From NCBI RefSeq assembly GCF_026151205.1, contig NC_087073.1, forward strand, positions 2,316,501 through 2,380,500: a DNA stretch of 64,000 bases, read 5' to 3'. Below the pieces are notes generated by a model. The model did no database searches. It was not told where the DNA came from and saw nothing but the letters and a program-made list of their open reading frames with translations. Both the position numbers and the translations under genes were made by a program. Of the stretch, positions 46,093-57,430 are shown piece after piece; position 1 is the first letter of the stretch; the number at the start of each line of letters is the position of its first letter. The DNA is from Bolinopsis microptera (Eukaryota; Ctenophora; Tentaculata; Lobata; Bolinopsidae).

Positions 46093-47904
46093 TTATGATA
46101 GTTCACCAATGGCAATTTGTGCTAGAGAGCGGAAGGCAGTGATGCTGTTATCACTATCATCTCTTAAGATAGACCATGATGGTTGGTCATTAAAGGAATG
46201 GTCCTGCAGGGTTTCCCTGTAAGAGCAGCTGCACAGTGGACAGTAGAAGAGTCTGTGATAATTGGTGTCCAATACCTTACAATTTGGACACTGAGGGTCG
46301 CAGTTATTGGCTACCCTTGCCTGGAAGGCTGCAAAGGTGATGTCATGGCCATGTAGGAGAGACATAACCTTAGTATCCGTGTTTCTGCTTGAGTAGCGAG
46401 GAAATAATCGTTTGCTCCTTTCATCAATGTTATCCAGTATCTGACCCTCACTCTGATTTATTCTTGGGTTCAGCAGGAGATGTTTATTCCAAGTAAACTC
46501 CATGAAGCGGATTATTTCTTCTTTTGAGTAGCTGACAACATCGTTCTGGACACTAGTCAGAAGGTCTATTTTGCTTCTGTTTAGTTCTTTAGACCCACTT
46601 TTCCACGTTAGAAACTTACGTATCTCGTCAATATGGTGCTGGTATCGGTGGGCCTTTGCCTCCTCTAGCTGCAAGATGAGCCCTTGCATAAATGGGTAAC
46701 TTGTAAGTGCTTTTATTATAAATTTTATAGTGACCATCTTGTAGGATATCTCAAGGGGTGGAATCCCAAGCGCAACAGAGGTCAAATCTTTGGGAGGATG
46801 GTGAGTGGCCCCGCTTATCTTCAAGAGGACCCTGGCATAAAAGTCTTTGAAAGTGTCGAGGTTATCTTTTAGCCATATAGGAGCAGCATATAGAAGTTTT
46901 GTGAGTACCACTGTTCTGAAGAGCATTCTGAGTGAGCTTGTATTCAGACCTCTGTGGCGGGTGGAGTTTTGGGTGATCCTGTGCCAGGCAAGCCAGCATT
47001 GCTTGAGTTTCAGAATAAAACAAATATTCAGAATAAAACAAATATTATATTCAAATCTCTTTATTCAACAATATTAAATCATTATAGAACCTAATTTGTG
47101 GCTTGATCGTTATGTTAGGGCTATTCTGTTTGCTGATGCTGACAGGCACTGCATGGGGCAGAGACTTAGGACCATTACGCTGGAGGCTTACAATGACCCT
47201 TTTTGAACCCCATGGCAGTGCTAGTTTTATTATGGTACAAATTGTAAATCGAAGTTATGAAAACGATCAAGTCACTCCTGTTTTACACTATCAACAGCTA
47301 CTTAAAACAACCTAGATTGTACAACTCACTTTGAAGATTAAACTGTTAAGTGATGAGTGATTGGGCTCATTAAACATTTTAGTAGCGGAGACATGCGGAT
47401 CAGCTTCTTGAGGTTCTAATAGTTCATTCAGACAAGAAGTTTTACTTTTTCAAATTTAGTTGTTCAAGCTGCCTGAGTTCAGAAAGTTTGCCAAAGGGGC
47501 CCAGGTATTCTTGTCACCTTTTTGAATTTTGCGTGACTCTTGAATGTGAGCTTGTTGTCGATTGTTAATCCGAGAACAGTTGATTGATACGTATAGGTTA
47601 TGGGTCTGCTGCCAATAATTAACGGACTTAAGGTTGTGACATCAGGTGCAGTTGAGGATGCTGGTGCGATCATTATGCACTCGGTTTTGTTTTTATCACA
47701 GTTCGGGATTAGTTTCCATTTACTGCACCAGACATGAAGGTATTTGCACATCAGCTGCATTATCCGGTGAGCACATATAGGATCCATGTGGGATACTGCT
47801 ATGCTTCCATCGTCCGCATATTTGAATAGACTTGAGTTAGAGCTGCATTCCAGTGGAAGCTGGTCCTTACATAACATATCCGAGATGTAGAGGATAAATA
47901 GTAC

Positions 47905-50900
47905 AGGGAAATCCGTCTGAAAAAATCGATCTGCTGACACACGAAGCTTTCAGAGGATTTTTGACGTTTTTGAGTCCCATTAGGTGCCCTTTATGGCTGA
48001 CCAACTTTTCCAAACTTTTCCACGTGGCTTAAGGCCACTTTTTGCCACTTTACCACTTTTTACCACCTTTCTTATTTGTCGAATATCTTTAGTTGTGAAC
48101 ATCGTAAAAGGTTGCGAATCAATCGAGTGTGTTCATAACAAACTTTTGTTCTAACAATTTTTACGTCAGATAATAATTTAATTGGATAATTATCAATTAA
48201 CCAATTAGCAAAATTCTAAAAATTTTTTATTGGCTAAAAATGATCGGAATAGCTTAAAACACGGAGAAAAGTAGTTTTCAGAAAAAATTTGAAAATTTTT
48301 CACTTACATTTTTTTTCGAGACTTGGAAAAATTTCGAAAATTCAAAATATTTTTTCCGCCAAAAGTGACCAAATTGCATGAAACGCGGAGAAAAATGATT
48401 TTCAAAAAAAACTTAGTCAATTTTTCGTTTCAAGAATACTTAAATTACCAATATTTGTAGTTGGAGTTCAGTAAATCTCGGCAGATTTTAGTAATAATCA
48501 GGAATTACTAACTCTAAGTGGAAAGGTCTGAAACTGAAAAACGTTAAGTTTAACCATACGATCGCGATATAAGAGTTTCATCGCTAACTAATTACAATAC
48601 AGCCTTATCGATTTTCACAGAAACTGCACCAATGGCACAGTCAAGATCGAAACGATAGCCTGCTGTACTGTCATTTTATTGATTTCAATGATGAATCAGT
48701 GGGGTTAAGATAATCACATTTGTAATAAATAAAACCTCTCTGTACCGTCAATTGTACTAATCTAAACCGGCCTACCTGTATTACCAAACCTCTTCTTTTC
48801 CTCAACAATCAAACCGAGTTGTTCATATCGCATTTGGTGGGTGATGTAAACTAAGTAGTAATACATATCGAGCTATATTCAATCACAATACGACACAGTA
48901 CGTGTATATTATATGGCTCTTAATGAGGTTTATGAAACGTTCTATACCGTACACTTCTCGTTTCTCCCGTGAGAGGCCCGATATGGAGAGGTTTTACAGT
49001 TTATCACGAAAATGTCTACTTGGTCTCATGGCTCTTTGACAGCTCAAAGAAGGCAAGAAAAGACCAGAAAGCTTAGAATGTCAACTCGCAAGAGCAGGCT
49101 ACCGGACAACTGAACTCAATTTAGACATTTAGATTAACCCTAACCCTAACCCTAACCCTAACCCTAACCCTAACCCTAACCCTAACCCTAACCCTAACCC
49201 TAACCCTAACCCTAACCCTAACCCTAACCCTAACCCTAACCCTAACCCTAACCCTAACCCTAACCCTAACCCTAACCCTAACCCTAACCCTAACCCTAAC
49301 CCTAACCCTAACCCTAACCCTAACCCTAACCCTAACCCTAACCCTAACCCTAACCCTAACCCTAACCCTAACCCTAACCCTAACCCTAACCCTAACCCTA
49401 ACCCTAACCAATTAAGCTGATTGGTTAGTGGGAACTAGGTTCAATTGGGTTCAGTTGTCAGTCTTCGATCTGTCCCACATTAATCCCGAGCTGATCATCA
49501 TGGGCCCCGAATATCCTGCGGGAAGAACCTGTATTTTTACTTCACGACGTCCGGATTTCAAATCAACATCCTCAATAACATTAACAATCCTTCCTGATCA
49601 GGATCTGTCTCTATTATCAATTTCCAAAATATCCTGACTCTCGTGGAACATTTCACTGAATTAATTATTACCGGTTCTTTACTACCCCTTGCCCGACACT
49701 GTACTCGTATCTAAATCTTACCCTTTCCCGTATGTTACCCTTGTTGATTTTACTTTTAGCCGACCCTGACATATGGGGGTGATTTGAGGTATCCCGCAAA
49801 TGAAGCGGTATGCAGTACAATACAAAACAGTCACAGTAGATTTTGGAAGGTGTATTTACACTTGCTTCCTGGACCTGGCTGTTCCTCAGTTTCCCTGATC
49901 TGTTCTTGCCCTTCTTCGAACTGTAAATGAGCCATGAGACCAAGTAGACGTTTTCGTGATAAACTGTAAAACCTCTTTATACCGGGTTTCTCACGGTATA
50001 AAGCGTTTCATAAACCTCATTAAGAGCCATATAATATACACGTACTGTGTCGTATTGTGATTGAATATAGCTCGATATGTATTACTACTTAGTTTACATC
50101 ACCCACCAAATGCGATATGAACAACTCGGTTTGATTGTTGAGGAAAAGAAGAGGTCTGGTTATACAGGTAGGCCGGTTTAGATTAGTACAATTGACGGTA
50201 CAGAGAGGTTTTATTTATTACAAATGTGATTATCTTAACCCCACTGATTCATCATTGAAATCAATAAAATGACAGTACAGCAGGCTATCGTTTCGATCTT
50301 GACTGTGCCATTGGTGCAGTTTCTGTGAAAATCGATAAGGCTGTATTGTAATTAGTTAGCGATGAAACTCTTATATCGCGATCGTATGGTTAAACTTAAC
50401 GTTTTTCAGTTTCAGACCTTTCCACTTAGAGTTAGTAATTCCTGATTATTACTAAAATCTGCCGAGATTTACTGAACTCCAACTACAAATATTGGTGATT
50501 TAAGTATTCTTGAAACGAAAAATTGACTAAGTTTTTTAGTCTCGAAAAAAAATGTAAGTGAAAAATTTTCAAATTTTTTCTGAAAACTACTTTTCTCCGT
50601 GTTTTAAGCTATTCCGATCATTTTTAGCCAATAAAAAATTTTTAGAATTTTGCTAATTGGTTAATTGATAATTATCCAATTAAATTATTATCTGACGTAA
50701 AAATTGTTAGAACAAAAGTTTTTCTTCCTGATAATATGAACACACTCGATTGATTCGCAACCTTTTACGATGTTCACAACTAAAGATATTCGACAAATAA
50801 GAAAGGTGGTAAAAAGTGGTAAAGTGGCAAAAAGTGGCCTTAAGCCACGTGGAAAAGTTTGGAAAAGTTGGTCAGCCATAAAGGGCACCTAATGGGACTC

Positions 50901-50967
50901 AAAAACGTCAAAAATCCTCTGAAAGCTTCGTGTGTCAGCAGATCGATTTTTTCAGACGGATTTCCCT
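47905..50967. mobile_element. Foldback element carrying a telomeric repeat array
   Basis: Arms of about 1.1 kb (47905 to about 49035, and about 49930-50967) are inverted copies starting AGGGAAATCCGTCTGAAAAA. GTAC is duplicated at 47901-47904 and 50968-50971. The LINE reading frame is restored exactly if the element and one GTAC are removed, so the borders are firm. An equally consistent reading is a TA duplication with termini CAGGGAAATCC, as in Tc1/mariner-type elements. Between the arms lie 276 bp of perfect telomeric repeat and about 520 bp of unique sequence. No transposase is seen. Confidence 0.88.
49134..49409. repeat. Perfect interstitial telomeric array (CCCTAA)46
   Basis: Forty-six uninterrupted units of TAACCC, the complement of TTAGGG. 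It is internal, with unique sequence on both sides, and lies at the centre of an inverted-repeat transposon. The arginine/valine reading frame across it is a by-product of the repeat. Confidence 0.98.
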
Positions 50968-51860
50968 GTACTAGAGGTGCAAGGACAGAGCCTTGGGGAA
51001 GCCCAAACCATCCACATGAGCGTTGGAATCCGAGACTGTTGTCAACCCTCAGCCGTACTTTGCGAGACAACAGGAAGTTATTGATTATCCGCAAGATTTT
51101 TCCTTGTATTTGGTATTTGTTGAGCTTGAAAACCAGGCCTTTCACCCATACACTATCAAATGCTTTACTAAAGTCGATACATAGTAGGAAAGTAGTGAGT
51201 TTTTTCCTCTTGCATGCATCTAGAGTAGCAACTAATTTATAAAGATACCTTGCAGTATTTCTTTGAGGTCTAAAGCCTTCTTGTTCTTCGTCGAGTAAGC
51301 CCTCTAGTTCACAATGGAGCTTTATTCTTCGTTCCAAGATCTTTTCTAGAAGCTTTCCAACATATGATGATATCGATATTGGTCTGTAAGCAGAGGGGTT
51401 CATGTAATTATCCTTCCCATCCTTTTTGATGAAAGTGACATTGGATACGTCCCAGACCCATATACCAGTGTCAAGGACAAGATCAAAAAGTTTTGTTAGG
51501 ATATGAAGAGCTGACACAGGCAGATGTTTAAGGATTCTTGGATGAAGATCGTCAGTGTCAAAACTTTTAGCACTGCTATTTTGAGCCTTTAGTGCCGAGG
51601 TAACTTCCTCTAGGCCTATTTTTCCATTCAAGTGATCATTAATTACTGGGTCTAGTTGGTCAGAAGAGAACTGGGTGGATATAATGTTGTCATAGCAGCT
51701 ATCGATATCCTGTTCGAAAATACGATCAAAACTGCCTCCATTCATGTGTTCACCAGAGAAGAATGACCAGTCGAAAGATCAGAATGAAAAAAAGGGGGGA
51801 AATCTAGGAGATCTCAAAGATCGGAATGTGATTGAGTGTTCGGAACAACTACATTGTAGT

Positions 51861-51929
51861 ATAATAATAATAATAATAATTCTATACTGTTACATAATTT
51901 AAAAATTATGGCCCCTTATTGTGGGCAGA
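51861..51929 (-). mobile_element. Short 3' fragment of the LINE family
   Basis: About 70 bases identical in order to the end of the LINE 3' UTR at 45622, with an (ATA)n tail. It lies just upstream of the truncated LINE copy. Confidence 0.6.
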
Positions 51930-52026
51930 GTACTACATTGTGGCTTTTACTAAATCGCTCGCCCAAAAATTTCACGTGACTTTGGTTTTTTTGGTTTTGC
52001 AGCCGTACAAAACGGTTTTACATAAA

Positions 52027-52115
52027 CCCTAATCCCAACCCTAACCCTAACCATAACCCCGAAGCTATCTATAATCTTTACCACAACCCTAACCCTAACC
52101 CGAGCCCTAAATAAT
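52027..52115. repeat. Degenerate telomere-like repeats
   Basis: Broken runs of aaccctaaccctaacc with several mismatches (aatcccaaccct, aaccataacccc, cccgagccct). Clearly older than the perfect array at 49134. Confidence 0.8.
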
Positions 52116-52263
52116 CGAATTCACGTTTTACTAGCCTGTCACGTGACCATGACCAAAACGGTTTTTTGCCCATAACTCTCCAGGGAAGCATTTTAACCCT
52201 ACGTCATGGGGGGTGATTCGGAATCAGCGTCCAAAAATACACCGATCGAGATCACTTTCATGC

Positions 52264-52358
52264 TAAAGTGTCTCCTATTGAACCAAGAGAAACAAACATA
52301 TAGTTCTAAGTTGAACCCCTGAAGTTAGTAAGTTATTAGTACAATTGACAATACAATA
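52264..52358 (-). repeat. 3' LTR, 95 bp
   Basis: Direct copy of 60985-61079. Preceded on the minus strand by the polypurine tract at about 52360-52372. Confidence 0.9.
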
Positions 52359-52929
52359 TCACTCCTCTTTAAATATTTTAATAAATATTAAATCAAAATC
52401 ATACAAAAGATATAAAATGATATTAATCATTAATACCTTAACAAGCTGCAAATTCAAAAACATACAAAACAAATTAGATCCGGTCACACTCCTTCTTCCA
52501 AGAGTTCCAGAAACAAGACTAATTTTAATAATTTAATTGTCCCCCAAAAAGTCAAAGCTAGAAACTATCTTTACCGATCAACATGTTACGAACGGGCGGC
52601 GCGCGCGGCGACAGAATGTTGACAACAAGATACTTTCTACAGCCTCGAAATCGTAAAAAAAGTAGAAAATGTTAACATTTGAGATAAAACACGTCACTTT
52701 GTCAAATAATTAAATACATCTATAAAAACGAGATAAAAAATCATTCAAGAATAAAAATCATAATGAATCACCATGAGGGTGCTGCCAAGGCTTAAATTGC
52801 TTTTTAACTCGAGACCCTGTCGCAGCTTCAGACTCATTACTTTTGTCAATATCACTGCTTTTGTCAATATCACTACTCTTAGAATCTAAATGTTGAAATA
52901 TCTTAGAGCGAAACTTATCACAATCAATT

Positions 52930-53295
52930 TTAGGTCTCTGTAATAGTATCTGAAATATTGTCATTAATAGAGCTAGCTGGAACACTACACCCTGAAATGT
53001 TAGCATTAGTACCTCCTGCCACCTGATTGTTACAACCTGAAACAGCGTTAACACTAGCACAGATTTCAACAATTTTCAAGGCCTCACAGCCACTCTTAGA
53101 CAACAAATTTCCACAATTGCGAGCATTCAAAACATAAATAGTCAAAATTGTTGACACCCTGTTGAACATTAATTTAGCACTAAAGTACCCTCTAAGTTTC
53201 AATGGTTCATCACTCCCATACGCAAAAATGCGGGTATTAGTTTCAAATAAAGGGTAGGACCCTGATTGACACAAAATATCATAAGTTGACCTATC
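52930..53295 (-). CDS. Second half of the LTR-element protease
   Basis: This continues the gag-protease frame of 59880-60971 once the nested LINE and one TATT copy are disregarded. Its opening residues read RSTYDILCQSG, then NTRIFAYGSDEPLKLRGYFS, which match the flap-to-C-terminal part of Ty3-type aspartic proteases. The combined product would be about 485 residues. A Ser/Asp-rich frame with RVKKQFKPWQHPHG follows to 52758 in another register and may be the end of a frameshifted pol. Confidence 0.7.
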   Translation of the reverse strand, partial: DRSTYDILCQSGSYPLFETNTRIFAYGSDEPLKLRGYFSAKLMFNRVSTILTIYVLNARNCGNLLSKSGCEALKIVEICASVNAVSGCNNQVAGGTNANISGCSVPASSINDNISDTITET

Positions 53296-54021
53296 TATTC
53301 AGTTAAACAAAAATTTCAGTTAAACAAAAATTTCAATTTTATGCCATTTATTACAGATTAAACAAGTTTACAATAAATCAATTTGATATTTAACGGAATC
53401 CTAATTCAATGTGCAGTATGGTTGTCACTCTTTAAATAGATTAGATATAGGTTGACGGGGCAAAGGAGTGTGCGTGCTGTTCGCTATTGCTCACACCAAA
53501 CGGCAACCTAGTAAATGTTTTGTATGAACACCGGTCTCCATCACGACACAAAATTAGGATTGTAGAATTTATTGTATAACTATTAGTGCAGTGGAGGTAG
53601 CGGTGTGGTGCATTAATAGAGTGACAGCCTACTGATTTAGAGTTGTTTTTAAGTGAGCATAATGGGTGTATTTTTGGATCTAATGGCAACTTTAAAACTT
53701 GTTCTTTTAATCATTTATTAAATATCAGTTTAAAAATATATAAATCTGGAATCTGTTCACTCTGTGAACCAGTCCTAAAAAAAAAATTCCAAAAACCCTC
53801 CTAAATTAAATATTAAAAACGTCTCAGTAATGGAAATAGTCATACAATTAAGAAATTATCCAAATTCTTAATATCTACCTAAGAGAAAAATACCTACCTA
53901 AGTCAATTTCTACCTGTAATACACTAAATATTAGGTTAAATACATAGATGGTGGAGTCAGCACACATTTACCAAAATCAAAATTGTTTAATAGGAGGAGC
54001 CTGTGGGCCGAGATCACTGGA

Positions 54022-57000
54022 TTAAATTTGATGAAGGGGATTGTTTTCAAATGACAGCTGCATTATGTCATAATCGCTTGTGGTCCATGCCGAATCATTA
54101 TAAGCATGTTGCAGCTTTAGAAGTGCCTTTTTCAGGCGACTTTTAGCAAGGCTAATCTTGTAGGAGTAGTCAAAGAGCTTAAGTTTAGGTGAAATTGTGT
54201 TCCAAATTTTGGTGGATCTTGATATAAAGTCATTAGATGGGAGTTGTGAAATGATAGTGGTTTCCTTTCTAGAAGATGACTGATAATGCTGTTGCAGTGA
54301 TGCTGGGCACCTTAGTTTTAGTATTTTAAAAACTTCCATAAATGTGTGATATGTATATAAATTTTTGAAAGCCAGGATGTTTTGTTGCTTGAAAAGTGGT
54401 TTACAGTGCTCTAGTTGGAAGAATGTATGGTCAAGTGCCTGGCTGTCAAACTCTCTTGTTCTTGCACATGTAAGGAACTTGTTTAGGTATGCCTCTTTAT
54501 CACCAAAGAGGACCCGTACACAGTGCTTCTGAGACAGCCAGATACTTGCTGTCCTAAAGAGTGCTGCATCACCCCAAACTGAGATACAATATGTGAGGTG
54601 GGATTCAAATAGTGTGTGGTAGAGGTCTTTATGGAGTTCCTTTGGTACAGAGTCCCTAATTCTATTTAAGGTGGCAGAGGCATAGTTTAACTTTCGTTTA
54701 AGTGCTGTTATATGAGGCCCCCAGGAAAGCTGTTCGTCAATAACAACTCCAAGAAACTTAGTTGCTTTGGTTTTTTTAATTGGAAAGCCATCAATATGGA
54801 GTTGAAGCGAATCTGGCAATTCTACTGGTTTACTAGCCTTTGGTTTAAAATGCATATAACAGCACTTTGACATGTTGATGTGAAGTTTGTTAAGGATCAT
54901 ATACTTTTTTATACAGCTTAGCAATTTGTTGCCTTTCTCATAAGCTTCTTCTACAGTTTTTCCATCAATAAAAATGTTGGTGTCGTCAGCAAATAGTATG
55001 AAGGTTCCTAAATCCGAGGAATTGGCAATATCATTTATGTATAGAAGAAAAAGGAGCGGTCCCAAAACAGAGCCTTGTGGAACTCCATATTTAATGATAA
55101 GGTTTTCGGATTTTTCATTAAGGACTTCTGTATACTGTGTTCTATTTGATAAGTAGCTTTTAATAAGACAGTTTGCATTGCCTCTTATTCCATACCTATC
55201 TAGTTTTGTTAGGAGTGTACTATGGTCGATTGTATCAAATGCTTTACTCAAATCTATAAATATTCCTAGAACATGGTTTCGTTTTTTTATGCTATCTTCA
55301 ATAATCCTAACAGAGTAGTTAACAGCATGGCTAGTAGAATGGGACTTGCGGAAGCCAAATTGGTTTTCATCAAGGATATTTTGTGACAGAGCGAAACTGT
55401 AGATACGGCTGTATATCACTTTTTCAAATATCTTACCAAATATAGGCAGTGTAGAGACAGGTCTGTAGTTTCCTACATCCTCTTGGTTTCCTTTCTTAAA
55501 TATGGGAGTAACTTTCCCAACTTTCAAAACATCAGGAAATACCCCGCTCATCATGAGTGTGTTGAAATGTTGGGCTAAAACAGGGCAGATTAAATGAGCT
55601 GACTTTTTGATTATACGGATCGGAATATCACTAGATTTGCCATTTTCCAACTTGGAAATTATTTCCATGAGCTCAGTATGTGAACAGTCAGATAGGAATA
55701 TAGAGTTATTGTTGGATGGCAGGAGGTAGTCTTCAAATGTTGAAAATTCAGAAGCCTGTATAGGCAGGTCAGCTATTGATTCATTTAGAGTGGAGGCAAT
55801 TGAGTTAAAGTATTTGTTGAACTCGTTTGCAATAACCCTTCTATCTGTTATTTTTCTGTTGTCGATTATAAATGAGGGTTTTATAGTCTTTTTACACTTC
55901 CCTCTAAGTTCATTAATGATCTGCCATGTCTTCTTACGGTCGTGCTTATTTTCTATGATTTGGTTGCAAGAGTAAGTATTTTTTGCAGAGTTAATTACAG
56001 ATTTGAGGATCCTTCGGTATACTTTGAAGGTTTGTTCGAGAACATGGTCTCCATCAGGGTTTGCCTTAGTTTTAGATGTAATCCAGTTATCTTTTAATTC
56101 ATGTTTTTTTTCAACGGCTGCTGAGATACTATCTGTTATCCAGGGGTTATTGATAGGATTCCGTTTAGTAGTTTTTGGCTTTACAAGTTTGCATGTTGCA
56201 TCAAGTACACGATCAAATAATTTAGTAAAATCCGAGAATTCATGAGAAGTGTGGAGCTTTAAGAGGTCAGTGTTCAGTAGGGTTAGGAATTTATTAAGGT
56301 TGGCATTACTGAAGTCGTAGTACTGGACATGTTTTTCACTTTTTGGACCAACCTCAAATTCGATGTCAGTGAATTCAAATGTTGGAGCATGGTCACCAAT
56401 TCTATCTGTTATACAACCTGAGAGAACACAGTTACCAGGGTCATTCGTGAGGATGTTGTCAATACAAGATGGTTTGCAATTTGGTCTCTCATGTGTAGGT
56501 ATCGAAATAACTGGAGCGAAACCATTTCTAAATAAGCATTCTTCAAAAAGAGTATAGTTGCCATGACCAGCATCACCATTCACTTTAAGAAGGTCAACAT
56601 TAAAGTCCCCCATTATACGTACACCAGATTTAGGGAGGAGTTTACATATGTGATCAAATGACTTAAGGAAATTATGAATGTCACCATTAGGAGGGCGATA
56701 GATGACCCCTGAGATGAGTGTGAGCTTGCTGGATGATTGAGTGATCTTAACAAAGATTGATTCAATATCAGGCGTGCAGTAGCCAAGATTTTCTATGACT
56801 TCTGCATTAAGGTGATTTGCTACATACAGGGCAACACCAGTCCCTTTCAGCTTGTTCTCCTGAGTGACCTGATAAAAACTGTTGTATTGCGGTATTCTGT
56901 ATAGTTCTTTAAGAGGTTCATCTGTGTTTGTTTCAGCGATACCAATTACAGAGAAATTTAGTTCAATCCGCTTGAGTTCAACATTAAGACAATCGAAGTT

Positions 57001-57417
57001 GGTTTTGTTACCATCTAAGTTGACAAAGTAGGATGTGAATTTTGAGTGTGTGGATGAAGGATTACATGAGTTTTGAAGCTCCCTGACTACCCTATTAAGA
57101 TCAGTTGTAGAGTAGCTCTGACATTGGTCTAGAACATTCGAAATTTTTTGAATAGTTTCGTCATCACATCCACCTTCATCATCGTAGAATTTATCACCAC
57201 CATCACTAATCATCCCAGAGAAGGGGTTGTAGCGTGGTATCACGTTCAGTGAACAAACCTTACATACCCATAGACCATTGGTGGGGCAGAAACCTGCTAC
57301 TTTAAAACATTTAGTATGAATAGCTGTCCGACAGGCTTCACATTCCAGTAGGGGCTGCCCAATGTTGATGGGCCTTGAGCATGGCTCACAGACCTCCTTA
57401 ATTAATTTCATGATCAT
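54022..57417 (-). CDS. LINE ORF2: zinc finger, APE endonuclease and reverse transcriptase
   Basis: About 1131 residues from the first ATG at 57417; the frame itself is open to 57453. An N-terminal PHD/RING-like Cys/His cluster (CEPCSRPI...CEACRTAIHTKCF...WVCKVC) comes first. The AP-endonuclease domain follows (VIGIAETNTDEP, GVIYRPPNGD, IMGDFNVDLL, DHAPTFEF; the Asn-Thr-Asp and His positions are present). The reverse transcriptase has YRPVSTLPIFGKIFEKVIYS, FGFRKSHSTSHA, IFIDLSKAFDTIDH, GVPQGSVLGPLLFLLYINDI and catalytic FADDTNIF. The tail has TKIWNTISPKLK. These are all the parts needed for target-primed reverse transcription. The ATG lies 13 bases after the stop of the preceding ORF, which suggests termination-reinitiation. 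Confidence 0.93.
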   Translation of the reverse strand: MIMKLIKEVCEPCSRPINIGQPLLECEACRTAIHTKCFKVAGFCPTNGLWVCKVCSLNVIPRYNPFSGMISDGGDKFYDDEGGCDDETIQKISNVLDQCQSYSTTDLNRVVRELQNSCNPSSTHSKFTSYFVNLDGNKTNFDCLNVELKRIELNFSVIGIAETNTDEPLKELYRIPQYNSFYQVTQENKLKGTGVALYVANHLNAEVIENLGYCTPDIESIFVKITQSSSKLTLISGVIYRPPNGDIHNFLKSFDHICKLLPKSGVRIMGDFNVDLLKVNGDAGHGNYTLFEECLFRNGFAPVISIPTHERPNCKPSCIDNILTNDPGNCVLSGCITDRIGDHAPTFEFTDIEFEVGPKSEKHVQYYDFSNANLNKFLTLLNTDLLKLHTSHEFSDFTKLFDRVLDATCKLVKPKTTKRNPINNPWITDSISAAVEKKHELKDNWITSKTKANPDGDHVLEQTFKVYRRILKSVINSAKNTYSCNQIIENKHDRKKTWQIINELRGKCKKTIKPSFIIDNRKITDRRVIANEFNKYFNSIASTLNESIADLPIQASEFSTFEDYLLPSNNNSIFLSDCSHTELMEIISKLENGKSSDIPIRIIKKSAHLICPVLAQHFNTLMMSGVFPDVLKVGKVTPIFKKGNQEDVGNYRPVSTLPIFGKIFEKVIYSRIYSFALSQNILDENQFGFRKSHSTSHAVNYSVRIIEDSIKKRNHVLGIFIDLSKAFDTIDHSTLLTKLDRYGIRGNANCLIKSYLSNRTQYTEVLNEKSENLIIKYGVPQGSVLGPLLFLLYINDIANSSDLGTFILFADDTNIFIDGKTVEEAYEKGNKLLSCIKKYMILNKLHINMSKCCYMHFKPKASKPVELPDSLQLHIDGFPIKKTKATKFLGVVIDEQLSWGPHITALKRKLNYASATLNRIRDSVPKELHKDLYHTLFESHLTYCISVWGDAALFRTASIWLSQKHCVRVLFGDKEAYLNKFLTCARTREFDSQALDHTFFQLEHCKPLFKQQNILAFKNLYTYHTFMEVFKILKLRCPASLQQHYQSSSRKETTIISQLPSNDFISRSTKIWNTISPKLKLFDYSYKISLAKSRLKKALLKLQHAYNDSAWTTSDYDIMQLSFENNPLHQI

Positions 57418-57430
57418 AGTTATGTGTCGG

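Larger units (their letters stand above)
46093..51745 (-). pseudogene. Non-LTR retrotransposon (LINE) reverse transcriptase, split by insertions
   Basis: Coding pieces in order: 51745-50968, 47904-47479 and about 46998-46093. The first has the RT fingers and palm (YRPISISSYVGKLLEKILER; FLLCIDFSKAFDSVW; GLPQGSVLAP). The second resumes with LFILYISDML and the catalytic YADD-type loop FKYADDGSIAV. The third has the thumb (LLYAAPIWLKD) and a CCHC-like CPNCKVLDTNYHRLFYC end. The first break is the exact insertion point of the 3063-bp inverted-repeat element. The second (about 46999-47478) is AT-rich unrelated sequence. No endonuclease is present, so the copy is 5'-truncated near 51780. It is a dead copy. 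Confidence 0.88.

Noticed and set aside
49134-49409. Chromosome end
   Set aside because: The array is short, internal, and flanked by unique and transposon sequence that continues an interrupted LINE frame.
49121-49411. Long minus-strand frame of alternating Val-Arg
   Set aside because: It is the translation of the perfect hexamer array, not a gene.
49660-49943. Possible retroelement coding relic inside the telomeric foldback element
   Set aside because: Some phrases look pol- or env-like, but frames are short and broken and no domain can be named.
53441-53689. Ty3-type reverse transcriptase fragment (FTRLPFGVSN)
   Set aside because: Only about ten residues match, with no flanking RT blocks, inside the LINE 3' UTR. 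Probably chance or a tiny relic.
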